DNA from: Myxococcales bacterium
GTDB lineage: Bacteria; Myxococcota_A; Polyangia; Polyangiales; Polyangiaceae
Assembly: GCA_025351875.1 (NCBI GenBank)
Contig: JANXVA010000494.1
Location: 1 to 34,502, forward strand
DNA: 34,502 nt
Direction: 5' to 3'
In this document: positions 1 to 9,752 of the stretch, in pieces
How the letters are laid out: each line of letters begins with the position of its first letter
How positions within the stretch are numbered: position 1 is the first letter of the stretch
Notes under the pieces: model-generated
Database searches by the model: none
Told to the model about the DNA's origin: nothing
What the model saw: only the letters and a program-made list of their open reading frames with translations
Position numbers and translations under genes: made by a program

Positions 1-282
1 CAAAAAGTCGCCAAAATCCGCGTCGGCGACGTGCACGCCAATGCCCAGGCGGCCAAATGCCTCCTGAAGGCCGAGAGCGGCGACATGCACCAGGCAGCCG
101 AGCACGCGAAGCTCGCCGTCTCCGCCGAGCCCGCCATGGTCGACCATCACGCGACCCTCGCGGAGATCTACGCCAAGGCTGGGCTGATGGCCTCGGCAAG
201 GCGTGCGGCGGAGACTGGCCTCGCGCTGGATCCGAAGAATGCGATCCTTCTGGCGGTCTCGAAGAGGGTGACGAAGGGGTGA
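1..282 (+). CDS. C-terminal end of a TPR protein (5' end outside window)
   Basis: The frame is open from base 1 to the TGA at 280-282, so this is the last 93 codons of a longer gene. A GTG at 31 could act as a start, but the reading continues upstream with the same composition, so I treat it as internal. The visible part holds about two TPR-like helix pairs, with the Ala-, Leu- and Pro-spaced pattern ending in GLALDPKNAILL. TPR units bind proteins; nothing here is catalytic. The next gene is dnaK, 93 bases downstream on the same strand. The missing N-terminus could therefore be a J-domain or another chaperone partner, but that is inference from context only. Confidence 0.75.
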   Translation, partial: QKVAKIRVGDVHANAQAAKCLLKAESGDMHQAAEHAKLAVSAEPAMVDHHATLAEIYAKAGLMASARRAAETGLALDPKNAILLAVSKRVTKG

Positions 283-375
283 GGGCTGTCGGGCAATCTC
301 CTTTCTGGAGACACGATCGACACATTGTAAGGTAGCCGTTGTAGGCTTCCGGTCTCGGTAAGGAGAAGCGCGCGT

Positions 376-2199
<1,824 letters not shown>

Positions 2200-2223
2200 C
2201 GGGGGCGCCCGCTCGATAGCCGT

Positions 2224-3327
2224 TTGAACGCGGCGCTCCGTGGACAGCGCGCTTCCGAGATCGTCGCAAGCAACGAGACTTCCGTGCCGAACGAGCCCGA
2301 CGACAAGCCTGGCGGGGAGGACCAGGAGGAAGAGGAGTCGGCGGAGGACCGTCCGACGGTCGCACCGCCGTTCGACCCCGTAGAATTCGCGAAGGGCGTT
2401 CTCGGGGGCAGGCCGTCGCCCGCTCGCGGCATGGCCGCAGCGACGAAGACCCCGCCGGGCGGGCTCGCTGCGCAGGCGTCCGGGGGCGGCCGGTCCGCGC
2501 CGTCCCAGGGCGCTCCCTCAGGCCGCAAGACGCCCCTCGGGGTGGGGAGGCCGATGATGCCGACGCTGAGCGACCCGGCCGAGCTCGAGGAGGCTCGACA
2601 GATGTCGATCGGGTCTCACCCTCCCGCGAACAAGACGCCCCAGGGCCTGCTGTCGCTCGCCAACGCCCGCATCCCGTCGAACATCCCGCCACGCAAGGTC
2701 AGCTACGAGTCGCTCGGAGCCGTGGACCGCGAGTGGGAGGAGCTCGCGACGAGCCCTCCCCCGCCGTATGAGCAGGCGATCATCGACGGTTTCGCGCGTG
2801 AGGAGCGCGCGGAAGGCGCTCCGTCGACGAAGAGCGCCTCGGAGCTCGCCGCGGCGGTGGCGGCCTCCGCGGAGGCGATGCGCTCGATACCCGTACCCGC
2901 ACCCGAGAACCAGGTCCCGACCTCCCCTCCGCCAGCTCCGCCGGCCCCCCCTCCGCCACCCAGCGCGCAGGAGATGAACGACCGGATCGCCCTCGGCGAC
3001 TACTCGGGCGCCCTCGAGATCGCAGAGCAACTGCTCGAGACGGATCCGACCAACGAGCCCGTGAGGGTCTGCGCGGAGAGCTGCCGCGGAATCCTCAAGC
3101 AGATGTATATTACACGGATTGGACCGCTCGATCGCGTGCCCATCGTGATGGTCGCGCGCGACCAGATGCGCTGGCTCTCGATCGACCACCGTGCTGGCTT
3201 CGTGCTCTCGCTGGTCGACGGAGTGTCGAGCCTCGAGATGATCCTCGACGTGAGCGGGATGGCCGTCCTCGACGCGCTGCGGATCCTCTCCGAGCTCGCC
3301 CAGCAGCGCATTATTTCGTTCCGCTGA
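2224..3327 (+). CDS. Pro-rich protein with TPR-like and conserved C-terminal helical segments
   Basis: I do not recognise a named family. The first 230 residues are low-complexity and acidic or Pro/Ser/Ala-rich (EEEES, TPPGG, PPPPYEQ), so probably disordered. Around residues 255-290 a TPR-like pair of helices appears (GDYSGALEIAEQLLETDP). The last 70 residues look folded and end in a small helical, winged-helix-like pattern (WLSIDHRAGFVLSLVDG, then SGMAVLDALRILSELAQQ). There is no signal peptide or membrane segment, so it is likely cytoplasmic. The start is uncertain: the frame opens with TTG at 2224, and a GTG at 2284 gives a more natural beginning (VPNEPDDK). The gene lies 24 bases after dnaK on the same strand and is probably cotranscribed, which suggests but does not prove a chaperone-related role. 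Confidence 0.7.
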   Translation: MNAALRGQRASEIVASNETSVPNEPDDKPGGEDQEEEESAEDRPTVAPPFDPVEFAKGVLGGRPSPARGMAAATKTPPGGLAAQASGGGRSAPSQGAPSGRKTPLGVGRPMMPTLSDPAELEEARQMSIGSHPPANKTPQGLLSLANARIPSNIPPRKVSYESLGAVDREWEELATSPPPPYEQAIIDGFAREERAEGAPSTKSASELAAAVAASAEAMRSIPVPAPENQVPTSPPPAPPAPPPPPSAQEMNDRIALGDYSGALEIAEQLLETDPTNEPVRVCAESCRGILKQMYITRIGPLDRVPIVMVARDQMRWLSIDHRAGFVLSLVDGVSSLEMILDVSGMAVLDALRILSELAQQRIISFR

Positions 3328-3428
3328 GCACGGAATTCACCCTGCTCCAACGGCGATTGCGCCCCTGTGTGTGAATAGGTGGCGAGCTCAGCCAGTCTCA
3401 TAGCGGCACCGCTTCTGGCGGGGCCGTG

Positions 3429-3448
3429 CGCCGCATGAACATGCGGCG
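3429..3448 (+). terminator. 8-bp perfect hairpin after the dnaK-linked gene
   Basis: CGCCGCAT and ATGCGGCG form a perfect 8-bp stem around a GAAC tetraloop, 101 bases after the stop at 3327. A run of five T lies 12 bases further on (3460-3464), too far for a classical intrinsic terminator. It may end or stabilise the upstream transcript. The rest of the 278-base gap (3328-3605) shows no further gene. Confidence 0.4.
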
Positions 3449-3605
3449 AAACGCGTCACTTTTTCGGACAGGCCGTGTGCCGCTTGCATACCATCGAGCG
3501 GGGCATCGAGGCCTGTGAGAGCCCACACCACGGGAAGCAGCCGACGCATTTCGCTGTGATTCCTTAGGTTTGGGTAGTGGTTTCGAACCTTGGAGGTTTC
3601 CTTTC

Positions 3606-4292
3606 ATGCGCCATTCCTTTCGTATTTCCGCTGTCGTCCTGACGCTCGCCAGCGTCGTCTGCTTCGCGAACGTCGCAAGCGCCCAGGGCGCGCCTCCCGC
3701 AGCCGCTCCCGCAGCCGCTCCCGCAGCCGGAGCTCCTGCAGCTCCTGCAGCGGGTGCACCCGCGGACGCGGAGAAGGGCGAGCAGGGCCGCCTCCGCATC
3801 GGCTTCAACTTCCTCAATGCCGGCATCGGGTCCGCGGGCGATCTCTCGGGTCCATTCATCGGCGCCACGTTCAAGATTGGCTGGCAGTTCGACCGACTCA
3901 TGGGCCTCTACGGCAACATCTCGCCGTTCATCTGGATCGGCAGCTCGAGCGCGGCCGGTGCGTCCAACGTCAGCATCGGAGCCATCACCGGCACGCAGCT
4001 CACGCCGCTCTTCTCGCTGACGCCCGCCGACATCTTCGAGGTCGCAGCGGGTCCGTCCCTCGACTACCTCACCGGCGGCGGCGCGAGCGTCGGCCCCGGC
4101 GGCTCGACGGTCGGTGGCTTCTCGAGCGTGTACTTCGGCCTGCACGGCAAGGTCGCCCTCCACCTCGGCGGTCGCAACGAGGAGACTGGCCGTCGTCGTG
4201 GCTTCACGATCGAGGGCAACGTGCACCCGTCGTTCACGCCGGGCGACGCCGCGCTCTTCATCACTGGCGGCCTCGGCTACGACTGGCTCTGA
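3606..4292 (+). CDS. Small outer-membrane beta-barrel-like protein
   Basis: A 228-residue exported protein. The N-terminus is a clear signal peptide (MRHSFRIS, then a hydrophobic core, then ANVASA-QG). It is followed by an Ala/Pro spacer made by a short tandem repeat, then a domain of alternating polar and aromatic or hydrophobic residues (RLRIGFNFLNAGIG, IGATFKIGWQF, VYFGLHGKVALHL) ending in GLGYDWL. A C-terminal aromatic or hydrophobic residue is typical of outer-membrane barrels inserted by BamA. The start is the ATG at 3606, which has GGAGG at 3592-3596; an in-frame upstream start at 3570 would lie before this ribosome site and spoil the signal peptide. Ligand and role are unknown. Confidence 0.75.
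   Translation: MRHSFRISAVVLTLASVVCFANVASAQGAPPAAAPAAAPAAGAPAAPAAGAPADAEKGEQGRLRIGFNFLNAGIGSAGDLSGPFIGATFKIGWQFDRLMGLYGNISPFIWIGSSSAAGASNVSIGAITGTQLTPLFSLTPADIFEVAAGPSLDYLTGGGASVGPGGSTVGGFSSVYFGLHGKVALHLGGRNEETGRRRGFTIEGNVHPSFTPGDAALFITGGLGYDWL
3697..3729 (+). repeat. 12-bp tandem repeat coding an Ala/Pro spacer
   Basis: CCGCAGCCGCTC occurs at 3697-3708 and 3709-3720, with a partial third copy at 3721-3729, followed by a related GCAGCTCCT doublet. It encodes the Ala/Pro linker between the signal peptide and the barrel domain, so copy-number change would alter linker length in steps of four residues without breaking the frame. Confidence 0.8.
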
Positions 4293-4314
4293 TCGGCGAT
4301 ATCGAAGGCTGATT

Positions 4315-4366
4315 TCGCACGCGCAACCCAAATCGTCGGAGAGCCAACGATTCGTTGCGCGTGCGA
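4315..4366 (+). terminator. Long intergenic stem-loop (13 + 6 bp)
   Basis: A 13-bp perfect inverted repeat (4315-4327 with 4354-4366) encloses a second 6-bp pair (AATCGT 4331-4336 with ACGATT 4347-4352) and a 10-nt tip that can form two more GC pairs. The helix is broken only by a small asymmetric internal loop (3 nt against 1). It sits 23 bases after the barrel gene and ends 30 bases before the TPR gene. No T-run follows on either strand, so it could be a rho-type or processing stem, an RNA-stabilising structure or a copy of a dispersed repeat. Confidence 0.6.
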
Positions 4367-4396
4367 TGACCGCTCGCTAGACCCTAGTCTCCAGCC

Positions 4397-5467
4397 ATGG
4401 AAACCGGGGGCGAGAGTCATCACATCAGCGCTCTGCGCGAGGAGATCGAGCGCGCGCTGCGGCGCGCCTTCGACCCCGCAGATGTGCTCCCGCGTCTCGC
4501 GCGCCTCGCGCGCCTCGCCCCTGCCGCGAGCGACGACGGCGTCTTTGCCCATCGTCAGCTCGCCGAGCTGCTCGTCGAGCGGCATCCGTGGCGTGCAGCC
4601 ATCTACGCTCGTCGTGCGCTCGCGCATCGCAAGGACGACGATCGCGCCTGGGCCGTCCTCGCCTTCTGCCAGACGCTCCTCGGGAATTTCCGTTGCGCGG
4701 CGACGGCGTACAAGCAAGCCATCGCGTCCGCCCCCGGGAACCCGTGGTATGCGCACAACCTCGGTCACCTCCTCGATGTCGCTCTTGGAGCTCCCGAGCG
4801 TGCGCTGCCGTGGCTGCGCTCTGCCTACGGCGCGAAGGTGGACAACTCCGAGATCGTTGCGTCCTACGTGCACGCCCTCGCGCGTGCAGGGAAGACCTGT
4901 GAAGCGCGCGAAATCCTCGAGCGTGCGCTCGACCGCTTCGACTCCCGCGAGCTCGAGGCGCTCCTCCGGTGGCTCGATCAGGGCGCGCCGTCCGGAGAGG
5001 CTCGCGAAGGCCGGGACGCTCGTAGCGCGAGCAAGCGGACGCCCATCTCGCCGACGTCGAAGCCTCGTGAGGCGACGGACAAGAAGCTCCCGAAGGACCG
5101 CAAGCTCGCGCAGGTCCTCGTGCGTGGCCTCTCTCACCTCCCTCTGGACGCACGACAACGCAAGCGTGCCTTGGTGCTCGCGCGCGACGCGCTCGCCGAG
5201 GCGGAGGATGCCCAGCAGCTCACGGCCGTGGCCGAGGCCGTGGCGCGGACCGCGAAGCGAAGGGGGGACGACGTCGCTGGCCTCGCCGCAGCTGTCGCCT
5301 ACGCCATCGTCTACGTCGACCACCTGCCGCTGTCGCATGCGGAGGTCGCCGCGCCGTTCCGCGTTGCCGTCGCGCGCCTGCGCGGTCGCTTCGCAGAGCT
5401 CCGCGCGAAGCTCGACATCATCCCCGGCGACGCCCGGTACGCGTCGACCCGCACGGGCGGCTTCTGA
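4397..5467 (+). CDS. TPR protein with a cyclin/TFIIB-like C-terminal domain
   Basis: A 356-residue cytoplasmic protein with no signal peptide or membrane segment. Residues about 45-200 form four or so TPR-like units (for example AIYARRALAHRKDDDRAWAV, AATAYKQAIASAPGNPWYAH, then CEAREILERALDRF). A charged Ser/Arg/Lys linker (about 200-230) leads to a second, all-helical domain at about 235-345. That domain has the pattern of a TFIIB/cyclin repeat: an Ala-rich helix (LAAAVAYAIVYVDHLPLS), then HAEVAAPFRVAVARLRGRFAEL, which resembles the 'EIA..-V-..-LR.RY.EL' end of such repeats. The fold call is pattern recognition and unconfirmed. The start is the ATG at 4397, which lacks a strong ribosome site. 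The tolC-like gene follows after 55 bases. Confidence 0.75.
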   Translation: METGGESHHISALREEIERALRRAFDPADVLPRLARLARLAPAASDDGVFAHRQLAELLVERHPWRAAIYARRALAHRKDDDRAWAVLAFCQTLLGNFRCAATAYKQAIASAPGNPWYAHNLGHLLDVALGAPERALPWLRSAYGAKVDNSEIVASYVHALARAGKTCEAREILERALDRFDSRELEALLRWLDQGAPSGEAREGRDARSASKRTPISPTSKPREATDKKLPKDRKLAQVLVRGLSHLPLDARQRKRALVLARDALAEAEDAQQLTAVAEAVARTAKRRGDDVAGLAAAVAYAIVYVDHLPLSHAEVAAPFRVAVARLRGRFAELRAKLDIIPGDARYASTRTGGF

Positions 5468-5522
5468 GCTCTTCCGGAAGACGCCGAATACGAGGCGGAA
5501 TACCACCGCATCCTCGTCCATA

Positions 5523-6914
5523 ATGCCCCGCATCATGCGAAGGCCACTCGCCGCTGCGTTGCTCTCGATGTTCCTCCTCGCTCCGAGCGCTCACGCGCAG
5601 GGGACGGACGTGCCAGCTCCACCGAGCGTCCAGGACCCGATGCTCCTGCCGGTGCCGCGCGCCAGGATCGAGATCGCGACCTGGGAGGTCGCGCTCCAGC
5701 ACGTCCGGGCGCGCTCGACGGATCTTCGCGTGGCGGCCTACGCGATCGAGCGTGCCGAGGCGCAGCAGCGCGTGGCCCTCGCCGGCACGCTGCCGTCGCT
5801 CAACGGGACGGGAGCCTTCACGCACCAGATCATCACCAAGGACACCCCTCAGCCCATCGGGTTCGGCGCCGGAGGGGTCCAGTACAAGACGTTCACGTCG
5901 CCGGCGTCCGACTACTTCACGGGACAGCTCGTCGCGACGCAGCCGATCCTCGCGCTGCGGGCGTGGCACAACATCGGGACGGCACGCGTCGCGACCGACG
6001 CGTCGCGGCTCTCGTTCGAGGACGCGAAGCGCCAGATCGCGCTATCGGTCGCCAATTCGATCGTCGGCGTGGTCACGGCCGAGCGCATCGCCGAGCTCAA
6101 TCGCGTCGGGCTCGCGAATGCGCTCCAGCGCGTCGAGCTCACCGCGCGGAAGTCGGCGCTCGGTGGCGCCACTGGGCTCGACGTGATCCGCGCACGACAG
6201 GATGTGGAGATCGCGCGCGCGACGCTCGTCGCCGGTGACGAGTCGTTGCGCCAGTCGCGCGAGGCGCTTGGTCTCGCGGTCGGACTGCCCGAACAGGTCG
6301 GCGTCCCTACCAACGTCGACATCAGCGGCCTCGAGCGCGACGCACGCGCCACGTGCAAGCCGGCAGCGACGGTCGACGAGCGCCCCGACGTGGCGGCGCT
6401 GCGGACGCAGCTCGACGTCGCCTCCCGGAACATCAAGGACGTGAAGTACCAGTTCGCGCCCGTCGTGAACCTCCAGTCGGCGCTCGCGACGACGACGACG
6501 GACACCGGCTCCTCCCCCAACACGACCTGGAACGTGCAAGCAGTGCTTTCCGTCCCGCTCTGGGAGGGTGGTGCGAGGTACGGCAACCTCCGGGACGCGC
6601 ATGCGCAGGAGGCCGTCGCCGAGCAGAAGCTCGAGGCCGGCCGCCGGACCGCGATCATCCAGGTCGACCAGGCGCGGCGCGGCGTGACCGTTTCCGAGGA
6701 CCGCCGCCGCGTCGCCGGCGCCGCCCGCGACCTCGCGGCCGAGACGGACCGCCTCGTCCGCCTCGCGTATCAAGAGGGTCGCGGCACCAGCCTCGAGCTC
6801 ATCACCGCGGCGCAGTCGCTTCGCGAAGCCGAGATCCAGCTGGCGCTGCGCGATTTCGAGCTCGTGAAGTCGCGGGTGCTCGCGGTGCTCGCGCTCGCAT
6901 CTTGCCCCTGGTGA
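5523..6914 (+). CDS. TolC-family outer-membrane efflux protein
   Basis: An outer-membrane channel of the OEP/TolC family, the exit duct of tripartite efflux pumps or type I secretion. About 460 residues, normal for the family. A signal peptide (MRRPLAAALLSMFLL, then SAHA-QG) is followed by two homologous OEP halves with long alpha-helices: one around residues 60-240 (AYAIERAEAQQRVAL, ARKSALGGATGLDVIRARQD), the other around 270-460 (LDVASRNIKDVKYQFAP, ending in TSLELITAAQSLREAEIQLA). ATG codons at 5523 and 5535 are both possible; the second places the signal peptide at the very start. The frame is open far upstream, but that part is a shadow of the TPR gene. No membrane-fusion or inner-membrane pump gene lies beside it. 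Confidence 0.9.
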   Translation: MPRIMRRPLAAALLSMFLLAPSAHAQGTDVPAPPSVQDPMLLPVPRARIEIATWEVALQHVRARSTDLRVAAYAIERAEAQQRVALAGTLPSLNGTGAFTHQIITKDTPQPIGFGAGGVQYKTFTSPASDYFTGQLVATQPILALRAWHNIGTARVATDASRLSFEDAKRQIALSVANSIVGVVTAERIAELNRVGLANALQRVELTARKSALGGATGLDVIRARQDVEIARATLVAGDESLRQSREALGLAVGLPEQVGVPTNVDISGLERDARATCKPAATVDERPDVAALRTQLDVASRNIKDVKYQFAPVVNLQSALATTTTDTGSSPNTTWNVQAVLSVPLWEGGARYGNLRDAHAQEAVAEQKLEAGRRTAIIQVDQARRGVTVSEDRRRVAGAARDLAAETDRLVRLAYQEGRGTSLELITAAQSLREAEIQLALRDFELVKSRVLAVLALASCPW

Positions 6915-6933
6915 TCGCAGCGCGGCGACGCGT

Positions 6934-8445
6934 TCAGCTGGGAGGAGCGGCAGCTTCCCAGCCGGTGACGCGCGCGAGCTCGCTGAGCGCGACGTTGTAG
7001 TCCATGAGCGCCTGGATGTGGTTCGCGCGCGCGAACACGTAGGCACGCAACGGCTCGACGATCTGGCGCTCGTCCTTCGTCCCGAGGTCCACGGCGTCCT
7101 GGACGCTCGAGATCCACCGCTTGGCGCGGTGCTCGGCGCGGTCCCAGTTCTCCTCGCGCGCCTTGGCCTCGGCCGCCGTCGCGTACTGGTTCTCGACCTC
7201 GACCGCGACGCCACCGAGCGCGTACCGCTCGAGGGCGCGAGCTTCCTCGAGCTGGGCTTCGGCGCCGTTGATCCGGGCGTTCTTCGGCAAGAGATCGAGG
7301 CCCCACTCGACGCCGAACGCGGCCGCCGCGCCGAAGCCGTTGAACGGGTCGCCGATCCACGCGGTGTTCTGCTGCGTCGCGCTCGGCGCGATCGAATACG
7401 AGAAACCTAGGCCGGCGCCGATGTTCGGGTAGAGCTGGGCGCGGGCGAAATCAACCTGCGCGCGCCGGGCAGCGACGCCTGCGCGCGCGAGGTTGATGTC
7501 CGGACGGAAGAGCCGAGCGGCCGTGAGGTAACGGACGACGGGCCCGAGCGTGTTCTCGGGGCGCTTGAGCGGCTCGTCCGGAATGTCGAAGGCCGTCTGC
7601 ACTCCGGTGAAGAAGCGGAGCGCGGCGCTCGCATAGGACTCGCCCTTCCTCGCCTCGGCGACGCGTGCGAGCAGCTCGTCGCGATAGATCTCGAGGCGAA
7701 GGCGGTCGGGCTCCTCGACCGAGGTGTCGTTCGCGGCGAGTTTTGTCGCGACGTTCTCGATCGCTTTGTTGAGCTTCGAGAGGACGTCGTCCGCGATATA
7801 GAGCGCGTCGCGCGCAAGCATCAGGCCGAAGTATGCGCGGCGCACGTCGGCGCGCACCTGCAGGCGGTACTTTTCGAGATCCCACTCGTTGAAGCGAACC
7901 TGCGCCTCGGCGGCGCGCTTGATCGAGTCGATCTTGCCGAACGTGTAGATGGGGATCGTGCCGCGGACGCCGAAGGTGAGAAACGGCTGGAAGTCGGAGC
8001 CGAAGCCCTGGTTGAGCGCCGAGCGCGGCGCCGCATTGTAGAACGGAGTGCCGCCAATCGTCGGGATGACACCGGTGGTCGCGCTCGCGGACCAGTAGGA
8101 GTACGGCGTGTATTTCGCCTCGTCGAGCTGCGCATGAACGAAGGCGAGCCGCGCGCGCGATGCCCAGAGGTTGGGGTGGTTGCGCTCCGCGAGCGTGAGG
8201 CACTCCTGGAGTGTGTAGGCGTGCGGCCTGATGGTGGCGATCGGCCCGGGCGGGAGGATCGGTTCGCCCTTCTTCGGGACGTCCTTCTTGTCGGACTTCG
8301 CGTCGTCGTCGAGATCGAGGTCGCCGGCGTGCGCGGGGGCCGCGACGAGGCCAAGTCCGCCGAGAAGCAGCGTCGCGGCGACGAGGCGGCTCGCCCTCGT
8401 CGCGGTGCGCGCGTTGGGTCGGTGCATACGGCGCGTCGACGGCAT
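6934..8445 (-). CDS. Second TolC-family outer-membrane efflux protein
   Basis: A 503-residue OEP-family channel that converges on the other TolC-like gene, the two stops being about 20 bases apart. The signal peptide (ASRLVAATLLLGGLGL, then APAHA-GD) is followed by a short acidic, Lys-rich segment (DLDLDDDAKSDKKDVPKK) unusual for the family. Two OEP halves follow, with typical strings such as TLQECLTLAERNHPNLWASR and RPDINLARAGVAARRAQVDF. ATG at 8445 or 8427 could start it; neither has a strong ribosome site. It is only distantly similar to its neighbour, so a recent duplication is unlikely. There is no partner pump gene beside it, so its substrate is unknown. Confidence 0.9.
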   Translation of the reverse strand: MPSTRRMHRPNARTATRASRLVAATLLLGGLGLVAAPAHAGDLDLDDDAKSDKKDVPKKGEPILPPGPIATIRPHAYTLQECLTLAERNHPNLWASRARLAFVHAQLDEAKYTPYSYWSASATTGVIPTIGGTPFYNAAPRSALNQGFGSDFQPFLTFGVRGTIPIYTFGKIDSIKRAAEAQVRFNEWDLEKYRLQVRADVRRAYFGLMLARDALYIADDVLSKLNKAIENVATKLAANDTSVEEPDRLRLEIYRDELLARVAEARKGESYASAALRFFTGVQTAFDIPDEPLKRPENTLGPVVRYLTAARLFRPDINLARAGVAARRAQVDFARAQLYPNIGAGLGFSYSIAPSATQQNTAWIGDPFNGFGAAAAFGVEWGLDLLPKNARINGAEAQLEEARALERYALGGVAVEVENQYATAAEAKAREENWDRAEHRAKRWISSVQDAVDLGTKDERQIVEPLRAYVFARANHIQALMDYNVALSELARVTGWEAAAPPS

Positions 8446-8545
8446 CTCGGGTGCGCGACACTATCAAACCGCCGACGGCGTGACCACGTAGGACGTCGCG
8501 GTCCCGCCCCCTGACATCGATGTCGTGGGGAGCTCGAGAGCCCAT

Positions 8546-9634
8546 TCAGCGCGCCTGCGGTGCTTCTTCCCCGGTCGGCGTGTAGATGAAGCCCTCCTGC
8601 TGGAAGACGCAGAGGCGGTCTCCGCCACGGCGCTTTCCCTCGAGGAGCGCGGCCTCGAGGGCGGAGAGGAGCGCGTCCTTGGTGCGGACGTCGCGGCTCG
8701 GGAAGAGAGCGACGCCGACCGAGGCGGTGACCGACACCTCGCCGTCCCCACCGAATTTGGTCTGCGCGATGTCCCGCCACATTCGGGAAGCGACGACCAG
8801 GGACCCGGCAAAGTGGGTCGCCGGAAGCATGATGAAGAACTCGTCTCCGCCGTATCGCGCGACGACGTCGGTGTCACGAACGGATTTCTTGATCACCTCC
8901 GCGACGCCGCGCAGGACGGTATCGCCGAGCGAGCGGCCGCCGCGCTCGTTGTGGACCTTCAGGCGATCGATGTCGAGGATGCAACACGCGAGCGGCTCGG
9001 CGTGCTTCTCGGCGCGCGCGAACTCGGCGGTGAGTCGCTCGTGCAGGTAGAGGAATGAGTGGGCCCCAGTGAGCTCATCGAACGAGCGCAGACGTTCGAG
9101 CTTCTGGCGCGCCGCGCGCATGCGATCGTGCGCGCGTTTGACGCGAAGCGCGGACGAAACGCAGAGCAGTAGCTCCGTCTGCTCGAACGGCTTGCAGACG
9201 TACGCATCGGCACCGATCTTGAGCGCCTCGGCGCGGCTCTTCGGATCGGTCTTCGCGAAGACGAGCGCGACAGGGACGAAGTCGTCGCCACGCAGGCCCT
9301 TGATCGTCCGGCACGCGTCGACACCGCTGACCCGCGGCATCACCGCATCGAGGAGCACGACGTCGAGGCCGCCGCTCGCGAAACGCGCGATGGCCTCCTG
9401 CCCGTCGGCGGCCGTCTCGACCTCGTAGCCGCTGGCTCGCAGCGTGCTCGCGATGAGCTCCCGCGTGTCTGCGTCGTCATCGGCGACGAGCACACGCGCA
9501 GGCCCCTCGGCGTCAACGGCGGTCTGGAAGGACCGCGACGTGACGTCCGCGGCCATCGCGGCGCGCAGCATGGTCGACTCGCGGTCCCCCGAGAGCCCGT
9601 CGTCGTCGTAGGCGGGTTTTTCGGAGCGGGCCAC
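8546..9634 (-). CDS. Response regulator with GGDEF (diguanylate cyclase) domain
   Basis: Makes the second messenger c-di-GMP from two GTP under control of a receiver domain. Receiver at about residues 45-165: acidic pocket ADDDADTRE, phospho-acceptor Asp in LLDAVMPR near 92, and Lys in YVCKPFE. The Thr/Ser switch residue appears to be Phe (PVALVFAKTD). The GGDEF domain follows, with DIDRLKVHNE and an intact RYGGDEF near 262; the RDTD placed five residues before GGDEF is a product-inhibition I-site. So catalysis and feedback look intact. The GTG at 9634 is chosen because codons between it and the ATG at 9571 keep high third-position GC, while codons before it do not. No sensor kinase gene is adjacent. 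Confidence 0.88.
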   Translation of the reverse strand: MARSEKPAYDDDGLSGDRESTMLRAAMAADVTSRSFQTAVDAEGPARVLVADDDADTRELIASTLRASGYEVETAADGQEAIARFASGGLDVVLLDAVMPRVSGVDACRTIKGLRGDDFVPVALVFAKTDPKSRAEALKIGADAYVCKPFEQTELLLCVSSALRVKRAHDRMRAARQKLERLRSFDELTGAHSFLYLHERLTAEFARAEKHAEPLACCILDIDRLKVHNERGGRSLGDTVLRGVAEVIKKSVRDTDVVARYGGDEFFIMLPATHFAGSLVVASRMWRDIAQTKFGGDGEVSVTASVGVALFPSRDVRTKDALLSALEAALLEGKRRGGDRLCVFQQEGFIYTPTGEEAPQAR

Positions 9635-9699
9635 GAGAGGTACACGATGCCCTACGGGGGGAGCGGCAGGCAACAGGCAAGACGAGAGGAGAACAGGCA

Positions 9700-9737
9700 C
9701 GGGCACGTGGAGACGAGAGGAGAGGCGCCCGTGCCCG
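9700..9737 (-). terminator. 8-bp hairpin with flanking direct repeats between mutY and the GGDEF gene
   Basis: CGGGCACG (9700-9707) pairs with CGTGCCCG (9730-9737) around a 22-nt loop. A 12-base direct repeat, GACGAGAGGAGA, lies at 9681-9692 and again at 9712-9723 inside the loop. On the minus strand the stem comes 15 bases after the mutY stop and is followed by pyrimidine-rich sequence, so it may end the mutY transcript; there is no clean T-run. Confidence 0.4.
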
Positions 9738-9752
9738 GTCGGACCGCGACGT

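Noticed and set aside
283..375. Heat-shock promoter or CIRCE element before dnaK
   Set aside because: No inverted repeat of the CIRCE type and no sigma-32-like boxes are visible; only the AAGGAG ribosome site is clear.
4482..5522. Upstream extension of the first tolC-like gene
   Set aside because: The frame is open, but the Ser/Arg-rich translation is a shadow of the TPR gene; the signal peptide starts only at 5523-5535.
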